Shown here one piece after another: positions 24,857 through 33,325 of a stretch of 64,000 nucleotides of DNA; the stretch's first letter is position 1, and each line of letters begins with the position of its first letter. The notes beneath the pieces are model-generated. The model saw only the letters and a program-made list of their open reading frames with translations, had not been told where the DNA came from and did no database searches. The DNA comes from CBDDFV01 sp965227335. GTDB taxonomy: Bacteria; Planctomycetota; Phycisphaerae; Phycisphaerales; SM1A02. The stretch lies in the NCBI GenBank assembly GCA_965227335.1, contig CBDDFV010000009.1, positions 62,001 through 126,000 on the forward strand, read 5' to 3'. The position numbers and the translations under genes were made by a program.

Positions 24857-26064
24857 ACCTGGCACTGCGCGACGTCCGGTACAAGCTCGGCCGCTTCCTG
24901 CTCACGGCGGTAGGACTGGGTCTGCTTCTCATGATCGTCATGGGAATGGGAGGCATCTACGAGGGTATCGTCGCCGACGCGACGCTCCTGGTAGATGAAC
25001 TCGACGCCGACCTGTGGATCGTGCAGCGGAATACGCGGGGTCCGTTCGCTGAGCTCTCACGCGTGCCCTCGAACGTCGAAGATCGCGCGCGGACAGTCCC
25101 CGGAGTCGACGATGCGCGCCGCTTCGTCACTCACACGATCCAGCGTGAGCATCAAGACCGCCCGCTTCGCATGGCGATCGTTGGCCTGGCTTGGCCGGTC
25201 GATCGAGGCGAGTGGCTGCCGATCATCGCCGGGCGATCGCTGGCGCAGAGTCACTACGAGATCGTCGCGGATCAGACACTTGGTCTCGCTGTCGGTGACC
25301 AACTCGAGCTTGGGAAGGATGCGTATCGGGTCGTTGGGATCACCCGCAACATGCTCGGCAGCGGCGGTGACGGCCTCGCGTTCATGACCGTTGCCGACTC
25401 CCAGGCCGTCCAGTTCGACGCGGTGGGTGAGGCGACACGTCTCGAACGGGCTGGCCGGCGCGGCCGCGCCCAGCAGCGCGACATCGGTCTGACTCAGCCC
25501 GGGCTTCTCGAGCGCGCGGGGCTGCCAGCCTCCGGAATCCCCGCGTTGGGTCCTCCGATGGTCAGTGCGGTGCTCGTCAGGCTGACACCCGGTATGGACG
25601 TGGACTCTGTGCGCCGCACGATGGCCGGATGGCCGGACGTCACGGTCTACACTGCCGACGAACAGCGTGACCTGCTTCTGCGCGGTCCCGTTGATCGGGC
25701 CCGGCGCCAGATTGGCCTCTTTCGAGTGCTCCTTGTCGCCATCTCAGCGATCGTCATGTCGCTCATCCTCTACACCATGACGCTCGACAAGCTGCATGAC
25801 ATCGCGCTTCTCAAGTTGATGGGCGCGAAGGACCGGATGATCCTGGGTCTCGTTCTGCAGGAAGCGTTCATGCTCGGCGGCATCGCATATCTCCTGGCGT
25901 TCCTGCTGGGTGAACGTGTCTACCCGTTCTTCCCGCGGCGCGTGATCATCACCAACGACATGCTGATGTGGCTGTCGTTCGCAGTCGCCGTGCTCTGCGT
26001 GGCCGGCAGCTCGCTGGGTATCTGGAAGGCCATGCGCGTTCAACCGAACGAGGTCCTGGCATGA
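24853..26064 (+). CDS. MacB/FtsX-type ABC transporter permease
   Basis: 403 residues. One N-terminal transmembrane helix (about 12-33), a large periplasmic domain (about 40-285), then three helices (about 293-310, 330-360 and 372-395), the layout of FtsX/MacB core permeases. The coupling-helix-like segment DIALLKLMGAKD lies between the second and third helices. It overlaps the ATPase gene by four bases, giving a tripartite export system with the adaptor upstream. Confidence 0.87.
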   Translation: MNLALRDVRYKLGRFLLTAVGLGLLLMIVMGMGGIYEGIVADATLLVDELDADLWIVQRNTRGPFAELSRVPSNVEDRARTVPGVDDARRFVTHTIQREHQDRPLRMAIVGLAWPVDRGEWLPIIAGRSLAQSHYEIVADQTLGLAVGDQLELGKDAYRVVGITRNMLGSGGDGLAFMTVADSQAVQFDAVGEATRLERAGRRGRAQQRDIGLTQPGLLERAGLPASGIPALGPPMVSAVLVRLTPGMDVDSVRRTMAGWPDVTVYTADEQRDLLLRGPVDRARRQIGLFRVLLVAISAIVMSLILYTMTLDKLHDIALLKLMGAKDRMILGLVLQEAFMLGGIAYLLAFLLGERVYPFFPRRVIITNDMLMWLSFAVAVLCVAGSSLGIWKAMRVQPNEVLA

Positions 26065-26768
26065 GCGACGCGCCGGCCATCGAGACCATTGGGCTCACCA
26101 AGATCTACGGGAGCGGGAACACCGAGGTGGTGGCGCTCCACGATGCCTCGATGAAGATCAGTCGCGGCGAGGTCATTGCGCTCCTCGGCCCCAGCGGTTC
26201 GGGAAAGTCCACCCTGTTGTCGGCCATCGGCCTGATCAACCCGCCGACGCGGGGCGAGATCAGGATCGACGGGAAGACGGTGATGCGTGGGCCGCGCGCT
26301 TTGGTCGATGTGCGCCGCTACCGCAGGGAGCGTCTCGGGTTCATCTTCCAGAAGTCGAATCTGATTCCGTTTCTCACAGGTCTGGAGAATGTGCTGGTTG
26401 CACTTGCGATCGCGGGCGTAGAAGGGCGCCCGGCTAAACGTCGGGCGATGGATCTGCTCAATGAACTCGGCATAGGCGACCGCGCCCGGAACCTGCCCTC
26501 GGCGTTGTCCGGCGGGCAGCAACAGCGGGTTGCGATCGCTCGGGCCCTGGCCAATCGGCCAAGCCTGCTCCTGGCCGATGAGCCGACCGCGGCACTCGAC
26601 AGCACGCTCGGGCGCCAGGTGATGGAGCTCTTTCGTGACGTCGGGCACGAGAGCAACGCAGGCGTCTTGGTCGTCACGCATGATCAGCGAGCGCTGGATG
26701 TGTTCGATCGAACGCTATCGCTGGAGGACGGCGTGCTCTCGGAGGGTGACGGGGTACATGCTTCTTAA
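26061..26768 (+). CDS. ABC transporter ATP-binding protein (LolD/MacB type)
   Basis: 235 residues from ATG 26061. Walker A is GPSGSGKST, the Q-loop is in IFQKSNLIPF, the signature is LSGGQQQR, Walker B is LLLADEPTAALD, and the H-loop His lies in VVTHDQ. It energises the permease just upstream. The final 20 residues are acidic and variable. A 41-bp gap separates it from the ZIP transporter gene. Confidence 0.93.
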   Translation: MSDAPAIETIGLTKIYGSGNTEVVALHDASMKISRGEVIALLGPSGSGKSTLLSAIGLINPPTRGEIRIDGKTVMRGPRALVDVRRYRRERLGFIFQKSNLIPFLTGLENVLVALAIAGVEGRPAKRRAMDLLNELGIGDRARNLPSALSGGQQQRVAIARALANRPSLLLADEPTAALDSTLGRQVMELFRDVGHESNAGVLVVTHDQRALDVFDRTLSLEDGVLSEGDGVHAS

Positions 26769-26809
26769 GAGAAGACAACGAGCTCATCGTTGCGGACACT
26801 AACTGATCG

Positions 26810-27532
26810 ATGCCACCGCTTGCTCAGGTCATTCTGTTGTCGATACTCGCGGGGCTGGCCATGCCGATGGGCGCTCTCGTGGCGACGCTCGAGCGAGTGC
26901 ATCCGGAGTGGTTGGCAAGTGAGATTCGCCACTCAGTGATGGCGTTCGGCGGCGGCATCCTACTCTCCGCCGTTGCCCTCGTACTCGTTCCGGAGGGCGC
27001 CGAGTCGCTGGCAGTGCCTTGGGTTGTGGTTCTGTTCCTCGGTGGTGGCATCACGTTTCTTGTCATCGACCGCATTCTGGATGCGATTCAGAGCCCGGCA
27101 ACGCAACTCGTCGCGATGCTCTCGGACTTCGTGCCGGAAGCGCTTGCACTCGGCGCGGCGTTCGCCGTCGGCGAGCCGACCGGAATGCTGTTGGCCATCC
27201 TGATCACGCTCCAGAACCTGCCGGAGGGGTTCAATGCCTACCGCGAGTTGGTTGCGTCCAGCCGTGTGCCAGGACGCCGCATCGTCCTCGGGCTGATGTG
27301 TCTCGCGCCGCTTGGGCCGCTCTGCGCAGTCGTGGGCTTCCATTGGCTTGCCGATGCCCCGCGTGTCGTCGCGACGATCATGCTCTTCGCGGCGGGTGGC
27401 ATCCTCTATATCACGTTCCAGGACATCGCGCCTCAGGCCAAGCTCGTTAACCGTCGCGCGCCGGCGATGGGCGCCGTCGCTGGCTTCTTGTGCGGCGTCG
27501 TCGGCCACATGTTGATCGCACATTCACCGTAG
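26810..27532 (+). CDS. ZIP-family metal transporter
   Basis: 240 residues with seven to eight hydrophobic helices. The metal-site helices are recognisable as DFVPEALALGAAFA and LQNLPEGFNAY; the usual HNLPEG histidine is replaced by Gln, so metal preference may differ from zinc. Likely imports a divalent metal. The location after an exporter and near iron-binding proteins suggests a link to metal homeostasis, but that is not proven. Confidence 0.8.
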   Translation: MPPLAQVILLSILAGLAMPMGALVATLERVHPEWLASEIRHSVMAFGGGILLSAVALVLVPEGAESLAVPWVVVLFLGGGITFLVIDRILDAIQSPATQLVAMLSDFVPEALALGAAFAVGEPTGMLLAILITLQNLPEGFNAYRELVASSRVPGRRIVLGLMCLAPLGPLCAVVGFHWLADAPRVVATIMLFAAGGILYITFQDIAPQAKLVNRRAPAMGAVAGFLCGVVGHMLIAHSP

Positions 27533-27573
27533 AATGCCTCGAATACATAAGAACAAGAGTCAGAGGGGCTCTG

Positions 27574-28362
27574 ATGCCGCACAAAGAGGTCCATGCACTT
27601 CGGGAACGAGCGAAGGAACTTCGTTGCCTGTACCGCGTTCATGAAATCGTATCTCGACGAGGTCAACCGCCCGCGCACACCTTCCTGGCGGTGCTGGAGG
27701 TGATCCCGGACGGATGGCAGCGCCCCGATTCGACCGGAGCGAGGATCGAATACCTGGGGCGGAGCTTCGTCGGACCCGGCTATTCGTCATCTGGCCAATC
27801 GATAGCCGAGCCCATTCGTCTCGACGGGACCGAGGTCGGTCGTGTCGAGGTATCGGATGCATCGCCCATCGAGGACGAAGGAACGACGTTCCTTAAAGAA
27901 GAGAAGGATCTCCTTCGCAACATCGCCCACCGACTCGGGGAGTACCTCGAGTGGAAGCACACGGAGTTGCTAGGAGAGCGAGCCACGACGGCCGGTGTCC
28001 ATTGGCGTTGGCGAGAAGGTTACGCCGAGGCGATGGTGGCAGCCCTCGACGCGGAGCGCTTCGGCGTCTTGGGCGTCTACCTGCACGGAAGTACCGAGGG
28101 TGGGAATGCCGGCCCGGGCAGCGATATCGACCTGATCGTTGTCTGCCAGGGTTCGGAAGAGCAGCGAGAACGATTGAGCCACTGGTTCGAAGGTTGGAGC
28201 CTCTGCCTGGCCGAGCTCGCCCTCCAGCAGACCGGGTACGGGTTCCCAGGTGGGATCCTCAACATCCAATGGATGACGGAGATCCCCGACCTCCGATATC
28301 GACCAGATCTGCGGGCGCTGCAGCTTGGCGGTCGCGACGCGAAGGGGGCCGGCCACGCGTGA
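27574..28362 (+). CDS. GAF-like sensor fused to nucleotidyltransferase
   Basis: 262 residues from ATG 27574 with GAGGGG before it. Residues about 5-125 match the sensor of the sigma-54 regulator at 16100-17536 (RERAKELRCLYRVHEI versus ERVKELHCLYAVSGAL). Residues about 145-250 contain a pol-beta-type nucleotidyltransferase core: LHGSTEGG then GPGSDIDLIVVC, with the two Asp of DxD. Substrate could be a nucleotide, protein or antibiotic-like molecule. The fusion suggests signal-controlled nucleotidyl transfer. Confidence 0.65.
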   Translation: MPHKEVHALRERAKELRCLYRVHEIVSRRGQPPAHTFLAVLEVIPDGWQRPDSTGARIEYLGRSFVGPGYSSSGQSIAEPIRLDGTEVGRVEVSDASPIEDEGTTFLKEEKDLLRNIAHRLGEYLEWKHTELLGERATTAGVHWRWREGYAEAMVAALDAERFGVLGVYLHGSTEGGNAGPGSDIDLIVVCQGSEEQRERLSHWFEGWSLCLAELALQQTGYGFPGGILNIQWMTEIPDLRYRPDLRALQLGGRDAKGAGHA

Positions 28363-28391
28363 CGCCATCGACCAGACCCGCGAGAGCCGGA

Positions 28392-28733
28392 TCAACGCAC
28401 AATTCGAAGGTGCTTCATCCCGTAGATGAGCAGCGCCGCACCGATGAGAGCGAGGACGATTTTGCCGGCTCGCGCCACGAACAGGCTATCGATGAGGTCG
28501 TTGAGTGAGACGATCGCCCCTCGCTGCCCAAGCACGAGACCAACAAAGAGCGACAGGCCGGTCACGACGTAGAGGACGCCGCGGACTGCCTCGGCGTAGC
28601 GCACCGCGGGCGAGGGCGCCGGGCCATCACCGGTTTCGGATTGTCCGCGCTTCAGCCGCTTGACGTCAGCCTTGACGCGCTTCTTCTCCAGTTTGGCTTC
28701 GGTCTTCCGTCGCTTCGCTTCTGATGAGACCAT
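28392..28733 (-). CDS. Small membrane protein with Lys/Arg-rich N-terminus
   Basis: 113 residues from ATG 28733. The first 40 residues are strongly basic (SEAKRRKTEAKLEKKRVKADVK in part), followed by two hydrophobic helices (about 62-80 and 90-108). Unknown family. It converges on the gene at 28362 and is the last host gene before prophage B. Confidence 0.6.
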   Translation of the reverse strand: MVSSEAKRRKTEAKLEKKRVKADVKRLKRGQSETGDGPAPSPAVRYAEAVRGVLYVVTGLSLFVGLVLGQRGAIVSLNDLIDSLFVARAGKIVLALIGAALLIYGMKHLRIVR

Positions 28734-29182
28734 CGTGGTGCGCCTGATTCGTCGGGTCGAAGCCCCCATTCTACCTGGGGCCCGTGGCCGGCCCGCCGGC
28801 TTCAGATCTGACCCGAGCAGGCCGCCCCCGACGTGGGCCGGAGGCCCTGCTAACCGCCGCCAGACCTGCTATAATGCCGCCGTTCCCGGTTCCCAACGGT
28901 TTGAAACGGTTGGGTTCGGGGAGTTCAACGGCCCGTCCCAAATCTGGGCGGGCCGTGTCGTTTACAGACCGAGCGACCGAATCGGCCCCCTTCGCGGCCC
29001 CGTGGCGAGGGGTTGGCGCTCTCCGTCTTGGACCGAGAGCCGAGGCCCCCGATCCGAACGGGTGGGAACGCGGCGTGGGTGGCCGTGGCTCTCTCGCTCT
29101 CTGGCTCTCGGTGAACAGGTGTGCGCGATCGGGGGTGCGATCGTGACGTCGTTCGCGACTTCGTGGAGAATGAGTTCTGCCA
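28734..29182. other. 449-bp intergenic region, left edge of prophage B
   Basis: No convincing gene. It contains a TATAAT element at 28870-28875 (extended-TG type) without a good -35 box, an inverted repeat with CCCAAC/GTTGGG arms at 28892-28914, and a strong hairpin at 28928-28956. The attachment site of prophage B should lie here, since host genes end at 28733 and the first prophage-type gene begins at 29183. Confidence 0.5.
28928..28956 (+). terminator. GC-rich hairpin, terminator-like
   Basis: ACGGCCCG-T-CCCA pairs with TGGG-CGGGCCGT around an AATC loop, leaving a single bulged T. The following bases (GTCGTTTA) are only weakly T-rich. Lies 53 bp after the TATAAT element, so it could end a short transcript from it. 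Confidence 0.45.
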
Positions 29183-30475
29183 ATGACTGCGAAGCACGCT
29201 GGAAACGAGATCGGTGCCATCGGAGAGGACTTCGTTGAGTGGCTATGCCAGCGCCCATTCGGTAAGGACTTCCTTTACCGCGGACAGCAGTACATGACCG
29301 ACAAGGGGCAGGTCGAGTTGTGTGATCTGCTTCTGCTCTTGGAAGACACCGCCATTCTCTTCGAGGTGAAGACTGCACTTCGCGAGAAGAAGGCGGACTG
29401 GTCGGACGAGCAGTGGGCCGACTGGGCCAATGCGCGACTCGAGAAGGCGCTTTCCCAAGTCGAGCGAGGCTGCAACGCACTCCTCGCCGGGCTCGTGGTA
29501 TCAGTTGAGAACGAGCGACAGGGTGTCCTGGCGATCGATCCATCACGTATCGCGCACGTGTACTGCGTCGCGGTGGTCGACCATCCGACCCTGGACAAGT
29601 GGGGCGCAGGATCATCATTTGAATGCGAGTCTCGAACGATCAGTGCGATGACGACCACGCACGCCGAGTTGCAGCACATCGTCACCGAGCTCTCGACCGC
29701 CGGCGACTTCATCGACTATCTCCAGGCCCGCGAGGCGTTCTTCGCCAAGAACCAGATGATGGGCATCAGTGAACTCGACTTACTCGCGTTCTACAAGAGT
29801 GATCCGGAAGAGTTCTTGCGTCACATTGAGAACGCTGATGTTGTCATCGTCGGCGAAGGATGCTGGGACGAGTTCGCAAAGCTCGAATGTCGGCAGCAGC
29901 GGGACGTTATGGACCAACCGTCCCTCATCATTGATGGCATGTTGGACATCCTGCACGAATCGCGGCATGCGAAGCTGCCACACATAGAGGAACGAAGGGC
30001 AAAGCTGGGTGAGGCGGCAGCTGCGGGAGATGCCTACGCGACGCTCGCGGCGGAGATGGCGAGGATCCGCAGAATGGACCGTCGCGTCATCGGGCAGAAG
30101 CTCATCGAGAAGAGTCAGAAGTGTGTTGAGCAGAATCGCGATCGGTGGTTCTGCAGCATGCCCGGCGATGAAGGCGGTCCTACATTCGTCTTCCTGGTCT
30201 CAACAAACGATCGAGAGCAGCGCATGAGATCACTCGAGTGTGCGACTTGGGGCGGAAAGCTCGCGACGAACGCCAAGCGAGTAATCGGGATCGCGACCGA
30301 ACCTGTGACCGGTGGGCACGGGTTTAGCGTCGATGGATTCATGGTCGACCAGGACCCGGAGGTCGATCGCAAGACGATCCCCCAAGAGCTTCAGAATGAA
30401 CTGCTGGAGCAGTTTGGCGCGCCTCGCCGCGCTGAGTGCACCGAGTTCGGTGGGGACGATACCGGCGACGACTGA
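29183..30475 (+). CDS. PD-(D/E)XK nuclease-fold protein at prophage edge
   Basis: 430 residues. Near the N-terminus are an early acidic residue (GEDFVEWL, Glu15) and Asp48 ... Glu61-Val-Lys63 in CDLLLLLEDTAILFEVK, the D...ExK layout of restriction-like nucleases. The remaining 330 residues have no recognisable motif. It lies outside the integration operon at the prophage border, where cargo or defence genes often sit. A defence or superinfection role is inferred from place and fold only. Confidence 0.55.
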   Translation: MTAKHAGNEIGAIGEDFVEWLCQRPFGKDFLYRGQQYMTDKGQVELCDLLLLLEDTAILFEVKTALREKKADWSDEQWADWANARLEKALSQVERGCNALLAGLVVSVENERQGVLAIDPSRIAHVYCVAVVDHPTLDKWGAGSSFECESRTISAMTTTHAELQHIVTELSTAGDFIDYLQAREAFFAKNQMMGISELDLLAFYKSDPEEFLRHIENADVVIVGEGCWDEFAKLECRQQRDVMDQPSLIIDGMLDILHESRHAKLPHIEERRAKLGEAAAAGDAYATLAAEMARIRRMDRRVIGQKLIEKSQKCVEQNRDRWFCSMPGDEGGPTFVFLVSTNDREQRMRSLECATWGGKLATNAKRVIGIATEPVTGGHGFSVDGFMVDQDPEVDRKTIPQELQNELLEQFGAPRRAECTEFGGDDTGDD

Positions 30476-30486
30476 GCCAAGCGTCT

Positions 30487-30517
30487 GCGACAAATCCTCG
30501 TTCGCTGCAGATATAGA
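30487..30517 (+). promoter_or_regulatory. Phage promoter-like element, copy 1
   Basis: GCGACA, 17-base spacer ending GCTGCA, then GATATAGA. The same layout recurs at 37419-37449 and 50513-50543. It lies 40 bp before the first gene of the recombinase operon and is followed at once by a small hairpin (CGGGT-GCA-ACCCG). Confidence 0.6.
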
Positions 30518-30556
30518 CGGGTGCAACCCGCCCGTTGACAGCGGCGGCACGAGGAC

Positions 30557-30835
30557 ATGTCAATGCAGGGACGCACATGCACCGCGGCAATGCCGCGAAC
30601 GGGATCACCGCGCGCCGGCCGCATGTCGGCCAGGGCGCGGCGGCAGGAACTCGCTCAGCTGATCGCCACCGGGCTTGCCAAGGCGATCGCGATTCGCGTT
30701 GAACCTGCGGTCGAATCGGCCGCGTCGGAAGATTCTGGCGTTGATGGACTTGCACTCTCTGCGACCTCGAGGCTCAGTGTCCACACGGGCGAGACGTCCG
30801 ATCGGAACGAGTCCAAGGCCGGAGAGCGCAGATGA
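30557..30835 (+). CDS. Small basic protein upstream of DUF2924
   Basis: 92 residues, or about 71 if Met22 is used (MSARARRQELAQLIATGLAKAI). The central helix RRQELAQLIATGLAKA resembles short proteins that often precede DUF2924-recombinase pairs. No function known. The stop overlaps the next start (ATGA), supporting translation. Confidence 0.5.
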   Translation: MSMQGRTCTAAMPRTGSPRAGRMSARARRQELAQLIATGLAKAIAIRVEPAVESAASEDSGVDGLALSATSRLSVHTGETSDRNESKAGERR

Positions 30836-31368
30836 CCACCAGCACCAAGGAAAATGAGAAGCAGCAGATTGCCGCGCTTGACCGGATGCCGGTCCGGGAA
30901 CTTCAGGAGCGGTACGCCGAGGTATTCGACGAACCGGCCAGGTCCGGCAACCGGCAGTGGTTGCTGCGGCGCGTTGCGTGGCGAATCCAAATGCTGGCAG
31001 AGGGCGATCTGGCGACGCGCGCGATGGAGCGTGCTCGCGAGCGAGCACAGCACCTGGCTCGCGATGCTGATCTACGTCTTCGCCCGCCGATCGCTCCTCC
31101 CCCAGTGCCAGAGAACGGTGTGAACGTCGTTTCGGGCCCAATGCACGTGCATCGCGATGAGCGGATCCCGCCGCCCGGCACATTGCTGACGCGACGCTTC
31201 AAGGGGCACGACTACAACGTGACCGTCCTATCCGAGGGCTTTGAGTACGACGGCGTCGCGTATCGGTCACTCAGCGCCGTGGCACACGCCATCACCGGCT
31301 CACACTGGAACGGCATGTACTTCTTCGGCCTGGCTGAACGAAAGCGCAAACGTGAGGCTGCGTCGTGA
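30832..31368 (+). CDS. DUF2924 protein
   Basis: 178 residues. DUF2924 features are visible: LDRMPVRELQERYAEVFDEP, RQWLLRRVAWRIQ, LLTRRFKGHDYNVTVL and the C-terminal YRSLSAVAHAITGSHWNG. The family is strongly linked to phage serine recombinases and probably binds DNA or helps recombination. It overlaps the recombinase gene by four bases. Confidence 0.85.
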   Translation: MTTSTKENEKQQIAALDRMPVRELQERYAEVFDEPARSGNRQWLLRRVAWRIQMLAEGDLATRAMERARERAQHLARDADLRLRPPIAPPPVPENGVNVVSGPMHVHRDERIPPPGTLLTRRFKGHDYNVTVLSEGFEYDGVAYRSLSAVAHAITGSHWNGMYFFGLAERKRKREAAS

Positions 31369-32927
31369 GCAGTCGGAACGGCGCGGTCAACCCGAAGCCG
31401 ATTCGCTGCGCGATCTACACGCGCAAGAGCAGCGACGAAGGTCTGGAGCAGGACTTCAATTCGCTCGACGCCCAACGCGACGCGGCGGAGTCGTACGTTG
31501 CGAGCCAGCGGGCCGAAGGTTGGACGTGTATTCCCGCTCGCTACGACGATGGCGGCTTCACCGGCGGCAATCTGGATCGGCCCGGAGTCCAGCGTCTCAT
31601 GTCTGACATTGAGGCTGGGCTCATCGACTGCGTCGTGGTCTACAAGGTCGATCGACTGAGCCGGTCGCTGATCGACTTCGCTCGAATGCTGGAGGTATTC
31701 GAGCAGAAGGGCGTCGCGTTCGTCTCGGTGACGCAGCAGTTCAACACGGCCAACTCGATGGGCCGACTCATGCTGAACGTCCTTCTCTCGTTCGCACAAT
31801 TCGAGCGTGAGGTCATCTCGGAGCGCACCCGCGACAAGATCGCGGCCACGAAGCGCAAGGGTTTCTGGAGTGGCGGCCGTCCGGTCCTCGGGTACGACAT
31901 CGAACGCCGACCCGGAGGCAATCGACTCGTCGTTAACGATGCCGAGGCGTCGCAGGTCCGCCGCATCTTCGAGCTCTATCTCGAATGCGGATCGGTGTCG
32001 CAGACGATCCGCCGGCTGGACGAGATGGGCTGGACCACGAAGGCATGGGTAACGAAGCGTGGCCGTGAGATGGGCGGTCGGCCGTTCAACAAGTCGCTGC
32101 TGTTCAACCTCCTCACCAACGTCGCGTATCTTGGCAAGGTGAAGCACAAGGAGGACGTCTACGACGGGCAGCACGATGCGATCATTGCTGACGATCTCTT
32201 TCGGCGCGTGGAGCAGATGCTGCAGGCCAACCGCAGCGGCGACGGGCGCGGCAGCAGCAACAAGCACGGTGCGTTGCTGAAGGGGCTCGTCCGCTGCAAA
32301 GCGTGCGGCCGCTCCATGATCCACCACTACGCTTCGTCACGCCTGCAATCTGGCACGGTCAAGTACTATCGCTACTACGTGTGCACACGGGCGCAGAAGC
32401 GTGGCTGGGATGAATGCCCAGGCCCGTCGCTTCCCGCGCCGGAACTCGAACAATTTGTCGTGGACCAGCTCCGATCAATCGGGCGCGACGATGCGCTCAT
32501 GGCGGAGTCCGTTCGGGGAGCCCAAGATGAACTACGTGAGCGCGTGCATGCGCTCAAAGCAGATCTAGCGAACACGATCGAGCAGCTCGAGGCAGCACGC
32601 GAAGAGCTGCGCGTTTTGGTCGACAGCGGCCGTGACCGCAATGGATCCGGTGCTCGGGCAAGCGGGCTGCGCGAGGAGATCCGCGTGCTCTCGGCCGAGG
32701 ACCGGCGGCAGACCAAACGGATCACCGCTATGCAGGAGCGCCTGCTGGACGAAGACGAACTGGCTGGTGCGTTCGAAGCCTTCGACCCGATGTGGGACGC
32801 GCTGACCACGGCCGAACGCGAACGCCTGGTGCATCTGCTCGTTCGGAGCGTGGAGTATGACGCGGAGAACGAGGCGGTCAGCGTGTCGTTCCACGCGGCC
32901 GACGAGGAGGTTGAATGTCCGACGTGA
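31365..32927 (+). CDS. int: Large serine recombinase (integrase)
   Basis: 520 residues from GTG 31365. The catalytic domain (about 13-155) begins with YTRKSS, Ser22 being the likely nucleophile, and includes VVYKVDRLSRS and FAQFEREVISERTRDK. A recombinase domain (about 175-290) and a zinc ribbon (CKACG ... C...C about 305-355) follow, then a coiled coil. It should integrate the phage between attP and attB without homology or host factors; excision normally needs a directionality factor. Confidence 0.93.
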   Translation: MSSRNGAVNPKPIRCAIYTRKSSDEGLEQDFNSLDAQRDAAESYVASQRAEGWTCIPARYDDGGFTGGNLDRPGVQRLMSDIEAGLIDCVVVYKVDRLSRSLIDFARMLEVFEQKGVAFVSVTQQFNTANSMGRLMLNVLLSFAQFEREVISERTRDKIAATKRKGFWSGGRPVLGYDIERRPGGNRLVVNDAEASQVRRIFELYLECGSVSQTIRRLDEMGWTTKAWVTKRGREMGGRPFNKSLLFNLLTNVAYLGKVKHKEDVYDGQHDAIIADDLFRRVEQMLQANRSGDGRGSSNKHGALLKGLVRCKACGRSMIHHYASSRLQSGTVKYYRYYVCTRAQKRGWDECPGPSLPAPELEQFVVDQLRSIGRDDALMAESVRGAQDELRERVHALKADLANTIEQLEAAREELRVLVDSGRDRNGSGARASGLREEIRVLSAEDRRQTKRITAMQERLLDEDELAGAFEAFDPMWDALTTAERERLVHLLVRSVEYDAENEAVSVSFHAADEEVECPT

Positions 32928-33316
32928 CCGTGACCAAACAGATTCACTTCTCGATGCGCAATCGCGGCCGTCGCGAGATGCGCGAGGGTCCGGAGCCGGT
33001 CCTGCAGGTCACATGCGAAGGCCGCGTGCCGCGCGTCGCCCGTCTCATGGCGCTGGCGATCAAGATCGACGGCTTGATTCAATCCGGCGCGATCACGGAT
33101 CAGGCGGAGGCGGCACGGCTCGGGCACGTCTCGCGGGCTCGGATGACGCAGATCATGAACCTGCTCCTGCTCGCGCCCGACATACAGGACCAGGTCCTGA
33201 ACCTGCCGCGAACGGTGCGCGGTCACGATCCCATCGCCGAGACGCACTTGAGATCGATCGTCCGCGAGATCGAGTGGGCACGGCAACGCAGGATGTGGCA
33301 GGAGCTGGCTCGCTAA
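32915..33316 (+). CDS. Small HTH protein of the integration module
   Basis: 133 residues. A helix-turn-helix reminiscent of ParB/KorB is seen at about 68-95 (DQAEAARLGHVSRARMTQIMNLL), with a short beta N-terminal region. It overlaps the recombinase end by 13 bases. Its location makes it a candidate recombination directionality factor or regulator, but no family assignment proves this. Confidence 0.65.
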   Translation: MSDVTVTKQIHFSMRNRGRREMREGPEPVLQVTCEGRVPRVARLMALAIKIDGLIQSGAITDQAEAARLGHVSRARMTQIMNLLLLAPDIQDQVLNLPRTVRGHDPIAETHLRSIVREIEWARQRRMWQELAR

Positions 33317-33325
33317 GGCGGCGCG

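Noticed and set aside
8287..28733. The 20-kb segment as phage-carried cargo
   Set aside because: Gene content is ordinary bacterial stress, transport and metabolism on both strands, and prophage A ends cleanly before it, so chromosomal origin is simpler.
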